Below are positions 8,843 through 17,354 of a DNA stretch of 64,000 bases, piece by piece. The notes under the pieces are model-generated. The model ran no database searches, had not been told where the DNA came from, and saw only the letters and a program-made list of their open reading frames with translations. The stretch is from Clostridia bacterium (GTDB lineage Bacteria > Bacillota > Clostridia > Oscillospirales > Butyricicoccaceae), in contig JAFQTO010000001.1 in the NCBI GenBank assembly GCA_017408985.1, positions 113,449-177,448 of the forward strand. The letters are read 5' to 3'. The translations under genes and the position numbers were made by a program. Each line of letters starts with the position of its first letter. The stretch's first letter is position 1.

Positions 8843-8877
8843 AAAAAATACCGAAAGCATTGCGCTTTCGGTATTTT
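8843..8877 (-). terminator. terminator of the rpsB-tsf operon
   Basis: A 14-bp stem AAAATACCGAAAGC / GCTTTCGGTATTTT lies just past the tsf stop; on the minus strand it runs into six T residues. Confidence 0.9.
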
Positions 8878-8889
8878 GATCAGATTAAA

Positions 8890-9819
8890 TCAGTTAGCGC
8901 CGCCGGTGAGCTTTGCGATCTCCTCAGCGAAGTTGTCCTCACGCTTTGCGATGCCCTCGCCTCTCTCGAAGCGGGTGAACTTGACGATCTTGGCGGTGCC
9001 GCCCTGCTCAGCAGCAACTCTGTCAACATACTTTGCAACAGAGATCTTGTTCTCCTTGACGAAAGCCTGGTCTACGAGGCAGTTTTCCTCATAGAACTTG
9101 CCGATACGGCCGAGAACGATCTTCTCTGCGACTGCAGCGGGCTTGCCTTCGTTGATGGTCTGAGCGAGGAGGATCTCCTTCTCCTTTGCCAGGGTAGCTT
9201 CGGGAACATCGCTGCGGTTGAGCCACTGGGGACGCATTGCAGCGATCTGCATGCAGATGTCCTTGCCCATCTCGATGATCTTCTCGTTGCCGCGAAGATT
9301 GTCGGAAACCTCAAGAGCGACCAGAACACCGATCTTGCCGCCTGCATGAATGTAAGCAACGTTCATGGTGCTGTTGTCATAACGGTCAAAACGTCTGATC
9401 TGAATGTTCTCACCGATGGTCAGAACCTTCTCGCGCTGCATATCAACAACGGTCAGATCAGAGCCGGGGTACTTGCAGCCGCCCAGAGCCTCGAGGTCTG
9501 CGGGGTTCTCCATGATGATAGCGGTAGCAACGTCAGCGCAGAACTTCTTGAACTCGTCGTTCTTTGCAACGAAGTCGGTCTCGGAGTTGATCTCGACCAG
9601 AGCTGCAACGCCGCACTCAGTGCAAACGGTTGCGTATGCAGCGCCTTCTGCTGCTACACGGCCGGCCTTCTTGGCTGCTGCTGCCAGACCCTTCTCACGA
9701 AGGAACTCGATAGCCTTTTCGAAATCGCCGTCGGAAGCGGTAAGAGCCTTCTTACAGTCCATCATACCTGCGCCGGTCTGCTCACGGAGCTTCTGTACGT
9801 CTTTAGCTGTAAATGCCAT
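8890..9819 (-). CDS. tsf: translation elongation factor Ts
   Basis: The 309-aa protein is EF-Ts, the guanine nucleotide exchange factor for EF-Tu. It begins with the N-terminal UBA-like segment (VQKLREQTGAGMMDCKKAL) and has the conserved SETDFVAKND EF-Tu contact loop near residue 76, followed by the duplicated core domain. Length is in the usual 290-310 range. It follows rpsB on the same strand in the near-universal rpsB-tsf order, separated by 29 bp with AAAGGAG before ATG. Confidence 0.98.
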   Translation of the reverse strand: MAFTAKDVQKLREQTGAGMMDCKKALTASDGDFEKAIEFLREKGLAAAAKKAGRVAAEGAAYATVCTECGVAALVEINSETDFVAKNDEFKKFCADVATAIIMENPADLEALGGCKYPGSDLTVVDMQREKVLTIGENIQIRRFDRYDNSTMNVAYIHAGGKIGVLVALEVSDNLRGNEKIIEMGKDICMQIAAMRPQWLNRSDVPEATLAKEKEILLAQTINEGKPAAVAEKIVLGRIGKFYEENCLVDQAFVKENKISVAKYVDRVAAEQGGTAKIVKFTRFERGEGIAKREDNFAEEIAKLTGGAN

Positions 9820-9848
9820 TGTATTTACTCTCCTTTAATTTTATTTGA

Positions 9849-10655
9849 TTAGCCGATGATCTCTTCTGCAGTCTTGGACTCTCTCTTCATAGGAGCTCTG
9901 GGAGTTGTGTCTACTGCAGGTGCCTGAGTCTGCTCTTCTGCTGCAACGGTCTCGTCGCTTACGGAGAGCTGCTCACCCTGACGGCCTTCGATAACGGCGT
10001 TAGCCATTGCGGAAGCGATCAGCTTGATAGCACGGATAGCATCGTCATTGCCGGGGATAACGTAATCTGCCTCTTCGGGATCGCAGTTGGTATCAACGAT
10101 AGCAACAACGGGGATACCAAGCTTTCTTGCTTCGGCGATTGCGTTCTTCTCCTTGCGGAGGTCTACTACGAACAGAGCAGCGGGGAGCTTGCGCATTTCC
10201 TTAACGCCGCCCAGATATTTTTCGAGCTTCTCGATCTCGAGCTTGTGCTTGATGACTTCCTTCTTGGGAAGCAGATCAAATGTGCCGTCCTCAGCCATTC
10301 TGTTGAGCTGTGCAAGGCGCTCTACGCGGCGGCGCATAGTCTTGAAGTTGGTGAGCATACCGCCCAGCCAACGAGCGTTGACATAGTACATACCGACTCT
10401 CTCAGCTTCCTCGCGGACAGCATCCTGAGCCTGCTTCTTGGTACCGACGAAAAGGATGTTGCCACCCTCTGCAGCGACGTCACGAACGAAGAAGTAAGCC
10501 TCCTCCAGCTTCTTGACGGTCTTCTGCAGGTCGATGATGTAGATGCCGTTTCTCTCCATAAAGATGTACTCTGCCATCTTGGGGTTCCAACGGCGGGTCT
10601 GATGTCCGAAATGTACGCCGGACTCCAGCAGCTGCTTCATTGAAATTACTGACAT
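9849..10655 (-). CDS. rpsB: 30S ribosomal protein S2
   Basis: The 268-aa protein starts [20 protein letters not shown] and contains [12 protein letters not shown] and the [15 protein letters not shown] region typical of S2. A low-complexity tail of about 40 residues ([16 protein letters not shown]) extends the C-terminus beyond the core. The start was taken at MSVISMKQ because GGAGGAC lies 7 nt upstream; an upstream in-frame ATG would only add residues of the untranslated leader. Confidence 0.98.
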   Translation of the reverse strand: MSVISMKQLLESGVHFGHQTRRWNPKMAEYIFMERNGIYIIDLQKTVKKLEEAYFFVRDVAAEGGNILFVGTKKQAQDAVREEAERVGMYYVNARWLGGMLTNFKTMRRRVERLAQLNRMAEDGTFDLLPKKEVIKHKLEIEKLEKYLGGVKEMRKLPAALFVVDLRKEKNAIAEARKLGIPVVAIVDTNCDPEEADYVIPGNDDAIRAIKLIASAMANAVIEGRQGEQLSVSDETVAAEEQTQAPAVDTTPRAPMKRESKTAEEIIG

Positions 10656-10801
10656 TTTAATGTCCTCCTTTGTTTTTTCCTCCACCACGCTCATCCTCAG
10701 CGGTCACCGTTTATGCGGCACAATCGCCTCGTTACGCAATGTGTGTAGTCTGCCTCTTTGGACAGCTTATATATAATATCATACCAATATTGGTTTTGCA
10801 A
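10656..10801 (-). promoter_or_regulatory. rpsB-tsf promoter and leader
   Basis: On the minus strand TTGCAA (10801-10796), 17 nt and TATTAT (10778-10773) form a sigma-A promoter. The predicted start near 10766 leaves a leader of about 110 nt before rpsB. The leader is GC-richer than the promoter and contains short self-complementary segments (for example around GGTGACCGC / GAGCGTGG), as expected where S2 controls its own mRNA; the regulation is inference. Confidence 0.5.
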
Positions 10802-10823
10802 GACTTTTTTGCTCAAAACGGCG

Positions 10824-11084
10824 CTAAATTATGCTTTTTTTACCTTGAATTGCGCCCAATCGTACCAGAATAACGTCATTCCCTACCCTGCTTATCATAT
10901 CCCACGGGATAACCACCTCTGCCTGTCTGCCCAACAGCCCGAAAGCGCGCATTCTTCCTGCGATTATCAGCGAATTTATTCGCCCGGTCGTTTCATCAAG
11001 CACGATATCTGTTATTTTGCCGATGCTGCCGCCGTCGTCGATATTGATCACGTTTTTTTGAGACAGCTCACTGAGTTTCTGCAT
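10824..11084 (-). CDS. PRC-barrel protein of the YlmC/YmxH sporulation family
   Basis: The 86-aa protein is a single PRC-barrel of the YlmC/YmxH type: VINIDDGGSIGKITDIVLDE, then LLGRQAEVVIPWDMISRVG and a final DVILVRL strand. Such proteins occur across spore-forming Firmicutes and are linked to sporulation, but the molecular role is unclear. The start MQKLSEL is preceded by GGGGAGGTG. The gene stands alone, downstream of thiT. Confidence 0.85.
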   Translation of the reverse strand: MQKLSELSQKNVINIDDGGSIGKITDIVLDETTGRINSLIIAGRMRAFGLLGRQAEVVIPWDMISRVGNDVILVRLGAIQGKKSII

Positions 11085-11126
11085 AAAAAACACCTCCCCA
11101 ACGATTATATGAGGAGGCTGTAGTAT

Positions 11127-11678
11127 TTATCCTTTGATAAAATCTCTTATGGGCTTACTGCGGCTCATCGACCATATCAAAGCACCGCACAGAACCACAC
11201 TGGGCACGACGTAGCCGCCGTTATACAGCGCCGAGTAGAAATACGGAGACGCCATAGGAATACCCCAAAACGACTCGGGCATAAGCTCTGCGTATATCGT
11301 GATCCCGGAGATATAATGGACAATGAATCTGGCAAGTCCTCCGATTGCGGGGGCTATAAGACTTCTGCCTTTTGCTCTGTAAAGTCCCGCAAGACCCACC
11401 GCAGCGTATGCTACCGTATAGTCGAGGAGCATAGACTGCCACGAAAGCGCCCAGCCCCCTGCCATATAGAACTTGATCGTGCCGAAAATAAAGCCCGTTA
11501 CGCAGCCCCAGCCAGCACCGCGGCGCATGGCAAAAAGGAGCAGAGGAAGCATCGTAACGCCTATCGAGCCGCCCTGAAACCACAGGTCAAGCTCAAGGAA
11601 ACTGAGTGCCCAGCACAAAGCGATCGTAATTGCACCTTCGCAGACCGTCAGCAGTCTGTCTCTGCCGTTTGTGGACAT
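11127..11678 (-). CDS. thiT: thiamine-specific ECF transporter S component
   Basis: The 183-aa, six-helix membrane protein has ThiT features: an early LWFQGGSIGVTMLPLLLFAMRR region, a Trp-rich loop GGWALSWQ, LLDYTVAYAAVGLAGL in the middle and a conserved FIVHYISG segment before the last helices. ThiT captures thiamine and works with a shared EcfA/A'/T module that is not in this window. The TPP riboswitch directly upstream supports the substrate. The start MSTNGRD follows GGGAGGG with a 4-nt gap. Confidence 0.93.
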   Translation of the reverse strand: MSTNGRDRLLTVCEGAITIALCWALSFLELDLWFQGGSIGVTMLPLLLFAMRRGAGWGCVTGFIFGTIKFYMAGGWALSWQSMLLDYTVAYAAVGLAGLYRAKGRSLIAPAIGGLARFIVHYISGITIYAELMPESFWGIPMASPYFYSALYNGGYVVPSVVLCGALIWSMSRSKPIRDFIKG

Positions 11679-11684
11679 ATTACC

Positions 11685-11723
11685 CTCCCAAAAAACAAAA
11701 ATATCCGCCGGTTTACACCGCGG
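11685..11723 (-). terminator. riboswitch-controlled terminator before thiT
   Basis: On the minus strand CCGCGGT / ACCGGCGG (7 pairs with one bulge, GTAA loop, 11723-11705) is followed by a T-rich tract (11704-11685). It lies between the TPP aptamer and the thiT ribosome binding site, so thiT is controlled by premature termination. Confidence 0.8.
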
Positions 11724-11742
11724 ACAGAAGGCTAACAATTAT

Positions 11743-11838
11743 TCTTCCCTCCGCCGGCATTACCCGGATCAGGTTATCAGGGTACTGAGACCGCGTTTAG
11801 TCTCATCTCAGCCGGACAGGCATCCAGCGCCCCTTTGT
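11743..11838 (-). promoter_or_regulatory. TPP (THI-box) riboswitch
   Basis: The minus strand carries the conserved THI-box series in order: GGGGCGC, GGCTGAGA, a variable P3 stem (GAGACTAAACGCGGTCTC), ACCC, AACCTGATC and GGGTAATGCC. This aptamer binds thiamine pyrophosphate. The 3' end (GCGGAGGGAAG, 11754-11744) can pair with CTTCTGTCCGC (11730-11720), which overlaps the 5' arm of the downstream terminator, so an antiterminator is visible. Ligand binding should free the terminator and shut off thiT. Confidence 0.95.
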
Positions 11839-11902
11839 CATAGATATAGTATCATCGGCGCAAAAAAATGTCAATATATTTCAAAAAATATTGTTTTACC
11901 TA

Positions 11903-11931
11903 TTGCTTTATTGAAAAAGTTGTGGTAATAT
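11903..11931 (+). promoter_or_regulatory. probable rpmB promoter
   Basis: TTGCTT, 17 nt and TAATAT, with TGG directly before the -10 box (extended -10), lie 45 bp before rpmB. Confidence 0.5.
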
Positions 11932-11976
11932 ATCTCGTGTCGCTTTGTGACAAATACTTCAAGGAGGTGCAGAGGA

Positions 11977-12165
11977 ATGGCAAAGTGTGATATCTGCGGA
12001 AAGGGCGTTGCTTTTGGTATTCAGCTTTCACATTCTCACAGAAGATCTAACCGTGCTTGGAAGCCCAACGTACGTCGTGTCAAGGCTGTTGTGAATGGAA
12101 CCCCTGTCCATGTGAATGTCTGTACCCGTTGCCTGCGTTCGGGCAAGGTCACCAGAGCGGTGTAA
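11977..12165 (+). CDS. rpmB: 50S ribosomal protein L28, zinc-binding form
   Basis: The 62-aa protein begins MAKCDICGKG and later has CTRCLRSGKV. The two Cys-x-x-Cys pairs mark the zinc-ribbon form of L28, and HSHRRSNRAWKPNVRRVK is the family core. The start follows GGAGGTGCAGAGGA. It is monocistronic, with its own promoter and terminator. Confidence 0.97.
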   Translation: MAKCDICGKGVAFGIQLSHSHRRSNRAWKPNVRRVKAVVNGTPVHVNVCTRCLRSGKVTRAV

Positions 12166-12186
12166 TTAAGACAGATGTTTTTTAAG

Positions 12187-12216
12187 ATGCGTTTGGCGTA
12201 TGCCAGACGCATTTTT
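12187..12216 (+). terminator. rpmB terminator
   Basis: An 11-bp stem ATGCGTTTGGC / GCCAGACGCAT (one G-T pair) with a 4-nt loop is followed by TTTT. Confidence 0.85.
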
Positions 12217-12220
12217 GCTA

Positions 12221-12249
12221 TTGTTATTCAGACTTTTCTGATGTATAAT
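12221..12249 (+). promoter_or_regulatory. hprK promoter
   Basis: TTGTTA, 17 nt and a perfect TATAAT lie 31 bp upstream of the hprK ATG; AGGAGGTG is the ribosome binding site. Confidence 0.65.
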
Positions 12250-12280
12250 ATATATCAAATATGTATCAGGAGGTGCCGCT

Positions 12281-13225
12281 ATGGAGCAGGCATATTTGGA
12301 GCCCCATCAGATCATTACCGAAATGAAGCTGGAGATCCTCTACTCCTCAGACAACAGTCTTCATCGCAGGATAACAAGAGCGGCTGCTAACCGCCCTGCT
12401 TTTGCGCTGTCAGGGTATTATGACTATTTTCAGAACGATGCCATACAGGTATTGGGCAAGGTCGAGCACAAATACCTGGACAGTCTCAGCGACACCGATC
12501 GCAGAGAGGCGCTGGACAAACTGTTCTCCACCAACATACCCATGGTCATATTCTGCCGTAATCTTGAGCCTTTTCCCGAGTGTCTCGAATTTGCCCGCAA
12601 GTATGACGTGCTGCTTGCACGCACGGCCGATCTGACCTCCGATCACATTGCGGCGCTCACCTCCGCACTCAACGTTCATCTCGGTCCGCGCACAAATCTC
12701 CACGGTGTTTTCGTTGAGGTATACGGCGAGGGTGTGCTGATAGTCGGCGAGAGCGGCATCGGTAAGAGCGAGACGGCTGTTGAGCTGGTCAAGCGCGGTC
12801 ACCGTCTGGTTGCCGACGACGTTGTTGATATCAAGCGCGTTTCGGCAAAGACCCTTGTCGGTACGGCACCCGAGGTCATACGTTACTATATGGAGCTGCG
12901 CGGCATCGGTATCATCGACGTGCGCCGCATATTCGGTATGGGTGCCGTCAAGCCTACCGAAAAGGTTGACCTTGTTATCAATCTTGAGCATTGGGACGAT
13001 AAGAAGCCCTATGACCGTCTCGGTATCGACGAGGAGACCACCGATATTCTGGGTATAAAGATCCCCTCTCTGCGAATCCCCGTCAAGCCGGGCAGAAACC
13101 TGGCTATGATAATAGAGGTTGCCGCTATGAACAACCGTAACAAGAAGATGGGTCAGCACACCGCCAAGGAGTTCTCCGACAAGCTGTATGCAAGTATGCT
13201 TGCCAAGCAGAACAACAACGGCTGA
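12281..13225 (+). CDS. hprK: HPr(Ser) kinase/phosphorylase
   Basis: The 314-aa enzyme phosphorylates and dephosphorylates Ser46 of HPr, linking glycolytic state to catabolite repression in Firmicutes. The N-terminal domain covers about residues 1-130. The Walker A motif GESGIGKS is at 156-163, the Asp-Asp pair in RLVADDVVDI follows near 179, and the family signature RRIFGMGAVKPTEKVDLV is near 225. Length equals that of the Bacillus and Lactobacillus enzymes. No lgt follows it, unlike the common hprK-lgt order. Confidence 0.97.
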   Translation: MEQAYLEPHQIITEMKLEILYSSDNSLHRRITRAAANRPAFALSGYYDYFQNDAIQVLGKVEHKYLDSLSDTDRREALDKLFSTNIPMVIFCRNLEPFPECLEFARKYDVLLARTADLTSDHIAALTSALNVHLGPRTNLHGVFVEVYGEGVLIVGESGIGKSETAVELVKRGHRLVADDVVDIKRVSAKTLVGTAPEVIRYYMELRGIGIIDVRRIFGMGAVKPTEKVDLVINLEHWDDKKPYDRLGIDEETTDILGIKIPSLRIPVKPGRNLAMIIEVAAMNNRNKKMGQHTAKEFSDKLYASMLAKQNNNG

Positions 13226-13250
13226 TACAAGCAAACCCTTAATAAACACC

Positions 13251-13280
13251 AAAAACCCGACACAGGCGTGTCGGGTTTTT
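13251..13280 (+). terminator. hprK terminator
   Basis: A perfect 13-bp stem AAAAACCCGACAC / GTGTCGGGTTTTT with an AGGC loop. Its symmetry means it could also stop minus-strand transcription from the lipoprotein gene. Confidence 0.92.
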
Positions 13281-13486
13281 ATCGTATAATGAAAAAACGA
13301 TAAACAATCCCCATCGGGAAGTTGCTTGCGGGGCAAAATCCCCAAAAGCTGTGGAAAACTTTGTGGATAAGTATGATAACTTTGGGATAAGTGCTAAAAA
13401 ATCGGGCAAATTCGGGCAAAACCGCCAAAAATCAACCTCGATCACGCCGAAACGGTTCTCTATAGGGCGCGGGGCTGTTCCGTATA
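13281..13486. other. intergenic region with a cluster of DnaA-box-like 9-mers
   Basis: About 200 bp without a gene. TGTGGAAAA (13350-13358, one mismatch to the complement of TTATCCACA), TGTGGATAA (13362-13370, perfect) and TTGGGATAA (13382-13390, two mismatches) lie in the same orientation within 41 bp. No dnaA, dnaN or AT-rich unwinding element is visible beside it. The rest shows a short palindrome CGTATATTACG near 13481 and nothing else recognisable. Confidence 0.4.
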
Positions 13487-15022
13487 TTACGGGCGGTCTC
13501 TGAGCCACAGACGCCAGATACCCGCCTCATATTCGAGGAAGTACCGTTCAACGTAACCTCCGAAGCTTATCTCATCAATACCCACAAGATCTCCGCGTAT
13601 CTGCCCCCAATCGACCACATACTGATCGTCAGTGAGAGTGTCGGTATGGTAGAGTTCTTTTATGCTTTCGTCCTCGGTTTTGTTGCTGTAAAGCTCAAAC
13701 TCCCAGCCGCTGTAGTTTTCATAGTGGAAGTATCTGTCTATAGCAGGCTGTGTCAGCTGCTCACCGAAATCATAGAGCATCTTCTCGGCTGCCTGCTGTG
13801 CGGTCAGCTCACGGTTTGCATCATACAGCAATATCGGTGCATCTGTCCGAAAAGATATTGCCCAGTCTATCATTGACCGGTGAGGGGATACTTTGAAAAA
13901 ATTGTCTGCCGTAAGTCCCTTATTGCTGCACAGCTCAATAAACCGTTCGGTAGCCTCAACAGTGAGTGCACGGCGCTGGGTCGCGGAGGTTTTTACCCAT
14001 ATTCTCTTTGAACCGTAGGCATTGCCGCCGGACGGATAATCGAATTCTATTACTTCCTCGCCCTCTCCGTCACGCAGATAAAAATGCGCCGAGTTAGAGA
14101 AGTCGGCTTCGCCGTCTTTGGGTTGGACGACCTCATCAAACTGCTTGAGCAGCTTGTATATCTCGTCAACGAAGCTGTCGGTTTCCCAATCATAATAGAA
14201 GGTGTATTGATACTCGATTTCAAGTTCTCCGCCCGCGGTCGCGCCGTCCATAATCACCGTCTCATTGGTATGCTTGAATGTCACGGTGTCAAACTCACAG
14301 ACTATCTCCGCTTCGGGGGTGGTATCAACCGGGGTCGTATCAACGGGCGGGGTATCAACGGGAGCACCGTTGGTGTCTTTGTTGCTATTTGTATCTGCAG
14401 CATCCTTGCTGTCAGCGGAAGCAGCAGTATCAAAGAACATAAACCATCTTTCGTTTGCATAAAGGATGTTTTCGGTGTCATTATCCGGTGCGATCTTTGC
14501 GTTATTGAGCCCATCGGTTACAGATACGGTCTCCAGCACGTCCTCATAGTAGACGACCTCGCCGTTTTCCAGCTTGAGGGCGATCTTTATGACCGGCAGG
14601 TTCTTCTTGTCCTCGGGCAGATCATTTATTGTCTGCTTTGTAAGCTTCTGCATAGATACGGCATCGGGCACGGTCTCTATAACAAAGCTTGCAAGCGAAA
14701 AGTTCTCTTCATCTTCAAACACGTAGACCATAGTAGTATCGGTGATAATAGATTTGTACACCGTGCCCTCAAGGTTCAGCTCGATCTTTCCGTCCGGATA
14801 GCTCGCATTGCCTGAAAACCTGACCTTTGAGCCGTCAAAAGTCAGCGACACAAGCTCCAACGAAGAATCAGCATCCGAAGAACTCGCCATAGCCTTGACA
14901 GAAGTGCCGAAATACATACCGGATATGACCTCGTTTTTATTCTCGGCGGCATCCTCCGAGCAGGCGGTGAAAAGCAACGCTGCCGCAAGCAATACGGTCA
15001 GTAGCAAATAAGCTTTCTTCAT
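13487..15022 (-). CDS. secreted lipoprotein of unknown function (paralogue A)
   Basis: The 511-aa protein has a lipoprotein signal peptide (MKKAYLLLTVLLAAALLFTACS, split here as signal plus lipobox LFTAC with Cys21). A Thr/Pro-rich linker with repeats of VDTTP or VDTPP lies near residues 220-235. The last about 110 residues (from TAQQAAEKMLYDF to YFLEYEAGIWRLW) match a domain that occurs twice in the neighbouring paralogue. It is probably anchored outside the membrane; the function is not recognised. Signal peptide, promoter and 5' leader are almost identical to those of paralogue B, so the two arose by tandem duplication with later divergence of the middle region. Confidence 0.8.
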   Translation of the reverse strand: MKKAYLLLTVLLAAALLFTACSEDAAENKNEVISGMYFGTSVKAMASSSDADSSLELVSLTFDGSKVRFSGNASYPDGKIELNLEGTVYKSIITDTTMVYVFEDEENFSLASFVIETVPDAVSMQKLTKQTINDLPEDKKNLPVIKIALKLENGEVVYYEDVLETVSVTDGLNNAKIAPDNDTENILYANERWFMFFDTAASADSKDAADTNSNKDTNGAPVDTPPVDTTPVDTTPEAEIVCEFDTVTFKHTNETVIMDGATAGGELEIEYQYTFYYDWETDSFVDEIYKLLKQFDEVVQPKDGEADFSNSAHFYLRDGEGEEVIEFDYPSGGNAYGSKRIWVKTSATQRRALTVEATERFIELCSNKGLTADNFFKVSPHRSMIDWAISFRTDAPILLYDANRELTAQQAAEKMLYDFGEQLTQPAIDRYFHYENYSGWEFELYSNKTEDESIKELYHTDTLTDDQYVVDWGQIRGDLVGIDEISFGGYVERYFLEYEAGIWRLWLRDRP

Positions 15023-15190
15023 AAGTTCATCTCCTTATCTTTTGATAGGTTGGGTTTGCGGCAGGAGCAAGCCCCTGCCCTACTATGGGGGAACATTTTA
15101 TGCTTCAATTATACACGACAAAACAGCAAATGTCGATTACAAAAAAGTAACAGTTTTGCCGATTTTTGTTACTCTTTTGTTACCTTTTGC
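15012..15190 (-). repeat. duplicated promoter/leader region, copy A
   Basis: From the lipoprotein A start codon outward (15022 to about 15155) the sequence is nearly identical to 17354-17487, at a constant offset of 2332 bp, with only two substitutions seen. It contains a promoter (minus strand TCGACA 15136-15131, 17 nt, TATAAT 15113-15108), a GC hairpin GGCAGGAGC / GCCCCTGCC in the leader (about 15060-15079), the ribosome binding site AAGGAGAT, and GTAACA / TGTTAC inverted words just upstream of -35 (15147-15152, 15167-15172, 15178-15183). Confidence 0.85.
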
Positions 15191-15403
15191 CGTTTGATTG
15201 TTCGTAAATTTTGAAGCGACGTCTGTTTTTGCGAACTTTTTTATTGCAAAAATATCATAAATAAAGTTTTTTTTTTTTTACAAAAATTGTATATTTTGAG
15301 CATTTTGCAAAAAATCCGTTTTTCCCCTGCCCTCTTAACAAAAAATCCCGAAATATTTTTTTGAAAAATTTAATTCTCCGGCGTTTTTACCCCATATATA
15401 CAT
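15191..15403. other. AT-rich non-coding stretch upstream of lipoprotein A
   Basis: No gene is seen. It includes a run of ten T residues before ACAAAAATTG (15270-15290) and is alignable, with more divergence, to 17520-17730. It therefore belongs to the same duplication unit as the promoter repeat. Confidence 0.6.
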
Positions 15404-15458
15404 AAAAATCGCCCCCTTTCGTGTGTCTCTGTAAACAAGAACAACAAAGGGGGCATTT
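15404..15458 (-). terminator. terminator of lipoprotein gene B
   Basis: GCCCCCTTT (15411-15419) pairs with AAAGGGGGC (15446-15454) around a 26-nt loop; on the minus strand the stem is followed by GATTTTTATG. Confidence 0.7.
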
Positions 15459-15491
15459 GGGGACAAGTCTTAGATTTTTCAGTTTATCCCG

Positions 15492-17354
15492 TCAGGGTGT
15501 GCGTCTTGTCCAGAGCTGCCACTGACCGTCTTGGTACTCAAGCAGCCAGGGGTTTTCCGAGCCGCCTTCTTCTCGTGGGCCTTCTATCACGGCATCGGGC
15601 TCAAGCACCAATACGAGCCACTGATTCTCGCCCAGCGATTTGACTCTGTGCACGTCATCACCGCTGCCTATATCGCTGTTTGCGTCAAGGAGCTTAAACT
15701 GCCAGTCGGTATAGCTCTTGACCACAAAGGTTCTGTTATATGCGTAGGTTGAATAATCCTCAAGAATACCAAGCAGCAGTTCTTTTGCCGCCTGTTCGGC
15801 TGTTTTCTCTCGGTTTTCGTCTTTGAGTATAAACGGCATCCCGACGTTCATAGTTGTAAGACTGCTTTGAGGACACAAAAACAGGAAGTTTTCCTCCGTC
15901 AGTCCGTTGTTCAGACACAAAACCTCAAAATATCCTACAGCCTCTTTTTTGAGCCACGTTATCTCCGTGCCGTTTTTGATACCGAGGCAGTTCGACATAT
16001 CGTTGGTGCGGCGGGCGTAGATCAGGGTTATTGCATCTTTGTCATCTGTAGAGAAATCCACGGTAAACTCAAATGCTTTGTAGCTGATATAGTTGTAATG
16101 AGCCGCATCATCGGTCAAAGTGAGTATATAATTCAAACCTGTTGCAAAACCATGCCCAAGATCGTATTTGATAGTGTCCTTTCTGAACACCAAGCCGGTC
16201 TCGTCGTAGCCGCCGTCGTTAAGTTCACGAACGACGGTTGCTCTGCCGCAGGAATATTCGTTCAGGTTCTCAGTACCGGGCCATTCTGCCGGATCATTGA
16301 CCGTCGGTTTTACGTTGGTCGGCTCAATAAGGGTCTTTTTAATATTACTATCATAATGTCTGCAATACAGCCGCCATTCACCGCATCTGTATTCCATAAG
16401 CCACACAGGCAGCGAGCCCTCGCCTTCGGTAATTCCCTCATACTCAAACTTCTGTGTAGGCGGAGAGACCAGCCACTGATCCTCTTCACTCAGTTTGTAG
16501 TTATCTGCGGACAAGTACACTTTGATTTCCGGCTGTTCATAGCTTGTTACAACAAAAGTCCTGTTGGGTGCGGGCGTCGAGTAGCTTATGTAGATACTCT
16601 CCACCAGCTTATACGCCGCCTCATATACATCCAGTTCACGGTTGGGATCTGATATAACAAAAGGCTTTTCAAGGCTGACATGCGCAATGGATGTTATCAT
16701 ATCCGTATAAGGGTCGAAGAAGAAGTTTTCGCTGTTTAAGCCTACCTCGGCGCAAATATCGTCAAAGTACAGTATTGCGGCACTGTTGAGCCATTGGGTC
16801 TCCCCGTCTTTTTTGATGCCGAGGTATCTCTTGCCGTTTTTTGCAAAACGGGTAAGAAACATATCAACAGTGTCTACACTGCCAACGTAGTTTTCAAAAT
16901 CAAGTGAAAAATCAAATCCAGATATATTAGCATCGCTCGGCACGTCGGGAGAGTCGGTCAGGGTTGTTATATAATATAACTCATCATCCTGCTCAAGTTC
17001 ATAAAAAAGTGTTCTCTCATAAAGCGCCGTACCGTTAGCGTCATATCCGTATCTGGAAATCTCTCTTCTGATAGTAACCGACTTATAATCTTTGTCACCT
17101 GCCATATTGCGCCAAACTTCGGGCAGCTTGGGCTGGGTGTTGGTTTGCACCTTATCCTGTGCGGTATCATCTCCCGATACTGGCGGTGTTGTATCGGATA
17201 TTTTGTTATCATCGGTTACGGGCGTATTGTCTTTGGCAGCATCGTTGTCAGAAACGGGCGGTTGGGCATCGTTCTGTGTCGGTTCTTCTGTGCAGGCGGT
17301 GAAAAGCAAAAGCGCCGCAAGCAAAAGCGATAATAACAAATAAGCTTTCTTCAT
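15492..17354 (-). CDS. secreted lipoprotein of unknown function (paralogue B)
   Basis: The 620-aa protein starts MKKAYLLLSLLLAALLLF followed by the lipobox FTAC (Cys21) and an acidic Asp/Thr/Pro linker to about residue 75. The rest holds two copies of one module of about 260 residues. Each ends with an EAAYKLVES- or EQAAKELLLG-type helix, a YNRTFVV or PNRTFVV strand, an NQWLV or DQWLV strand and a terminal WLLEYQDGQWQLW or WLMEYRCGEWRLY motif. The final module resembles the single C-terminal domain of paralogue A. The function is unknown. The start was set where AAGGAGAT precedes MKKAY. Confidence 0.8.
   Translation of the reverse strand: MKKAYLLLSLLLAALLLFTACTEEPTQNDAQPPVSDNDAAKDNTPVTDDNKISDTTPPVSGDDTAQDKVQTNTQPKLPEVWRNMAGDKDYKSVTIRREISRYGYDANGTALYERTLFYELEQDDELYYITTLTDSPDVPSDANISGFDFSLDFENYVGSVDTVDMFLTRFAKNGKRYLGIKKDGETQWLNSAAILYFDDICAEVGLNSENFFFDPYTDMITSIAHVSLEKPFVISDPNRELDVYEAAYKLVESIYISYSTPAPNRTFVVTSYEQPEIKVYLSADNYKLSEEDQWLVSPPTQKFEYEGITEGEGSLPVWLMEYRCGEWRLYCRHYDSNIKKTLIEPTNVKPTVNDPAEWPGTENLNEYSCGRATVVRELNDGGYDETGLVFRKDTIKYDLGHGFATGLNYILTLTDDAAHYNYISYKAFEFTVDFSTDDKDAITLIYARRTNDMSNCLGIKNGTEITWLKKEAVGYFEVLCLNNGLTEENFLFLCPQSSLTTMNVGMPFILKDENREKTAEQAAKELLLGILEDYSTYAYNRTFVVKSYTDWQFKLLDANSDIGSGDDVHRVKSLGENQWLVLVLEPDAVIEGPREEGGSENPWLLEYQDGQWQLWTRRTP

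Noticed and set aside
15050..15085. GC hairpin in the lipoprotein leaders as a terminator or riboswitch
   Set aside because: The stem GGCAGGAGC / GCCCCTGCC has no T tract and no known aptamer pattern; it is reported only as part of the duplicated leader.
13487..17354. Lipoprotein genes as part of a mobile element
   Set aside because: No transposase, integrase, terminal inverted repeat or target duplication is visible; tandem duplication explains the similarity.
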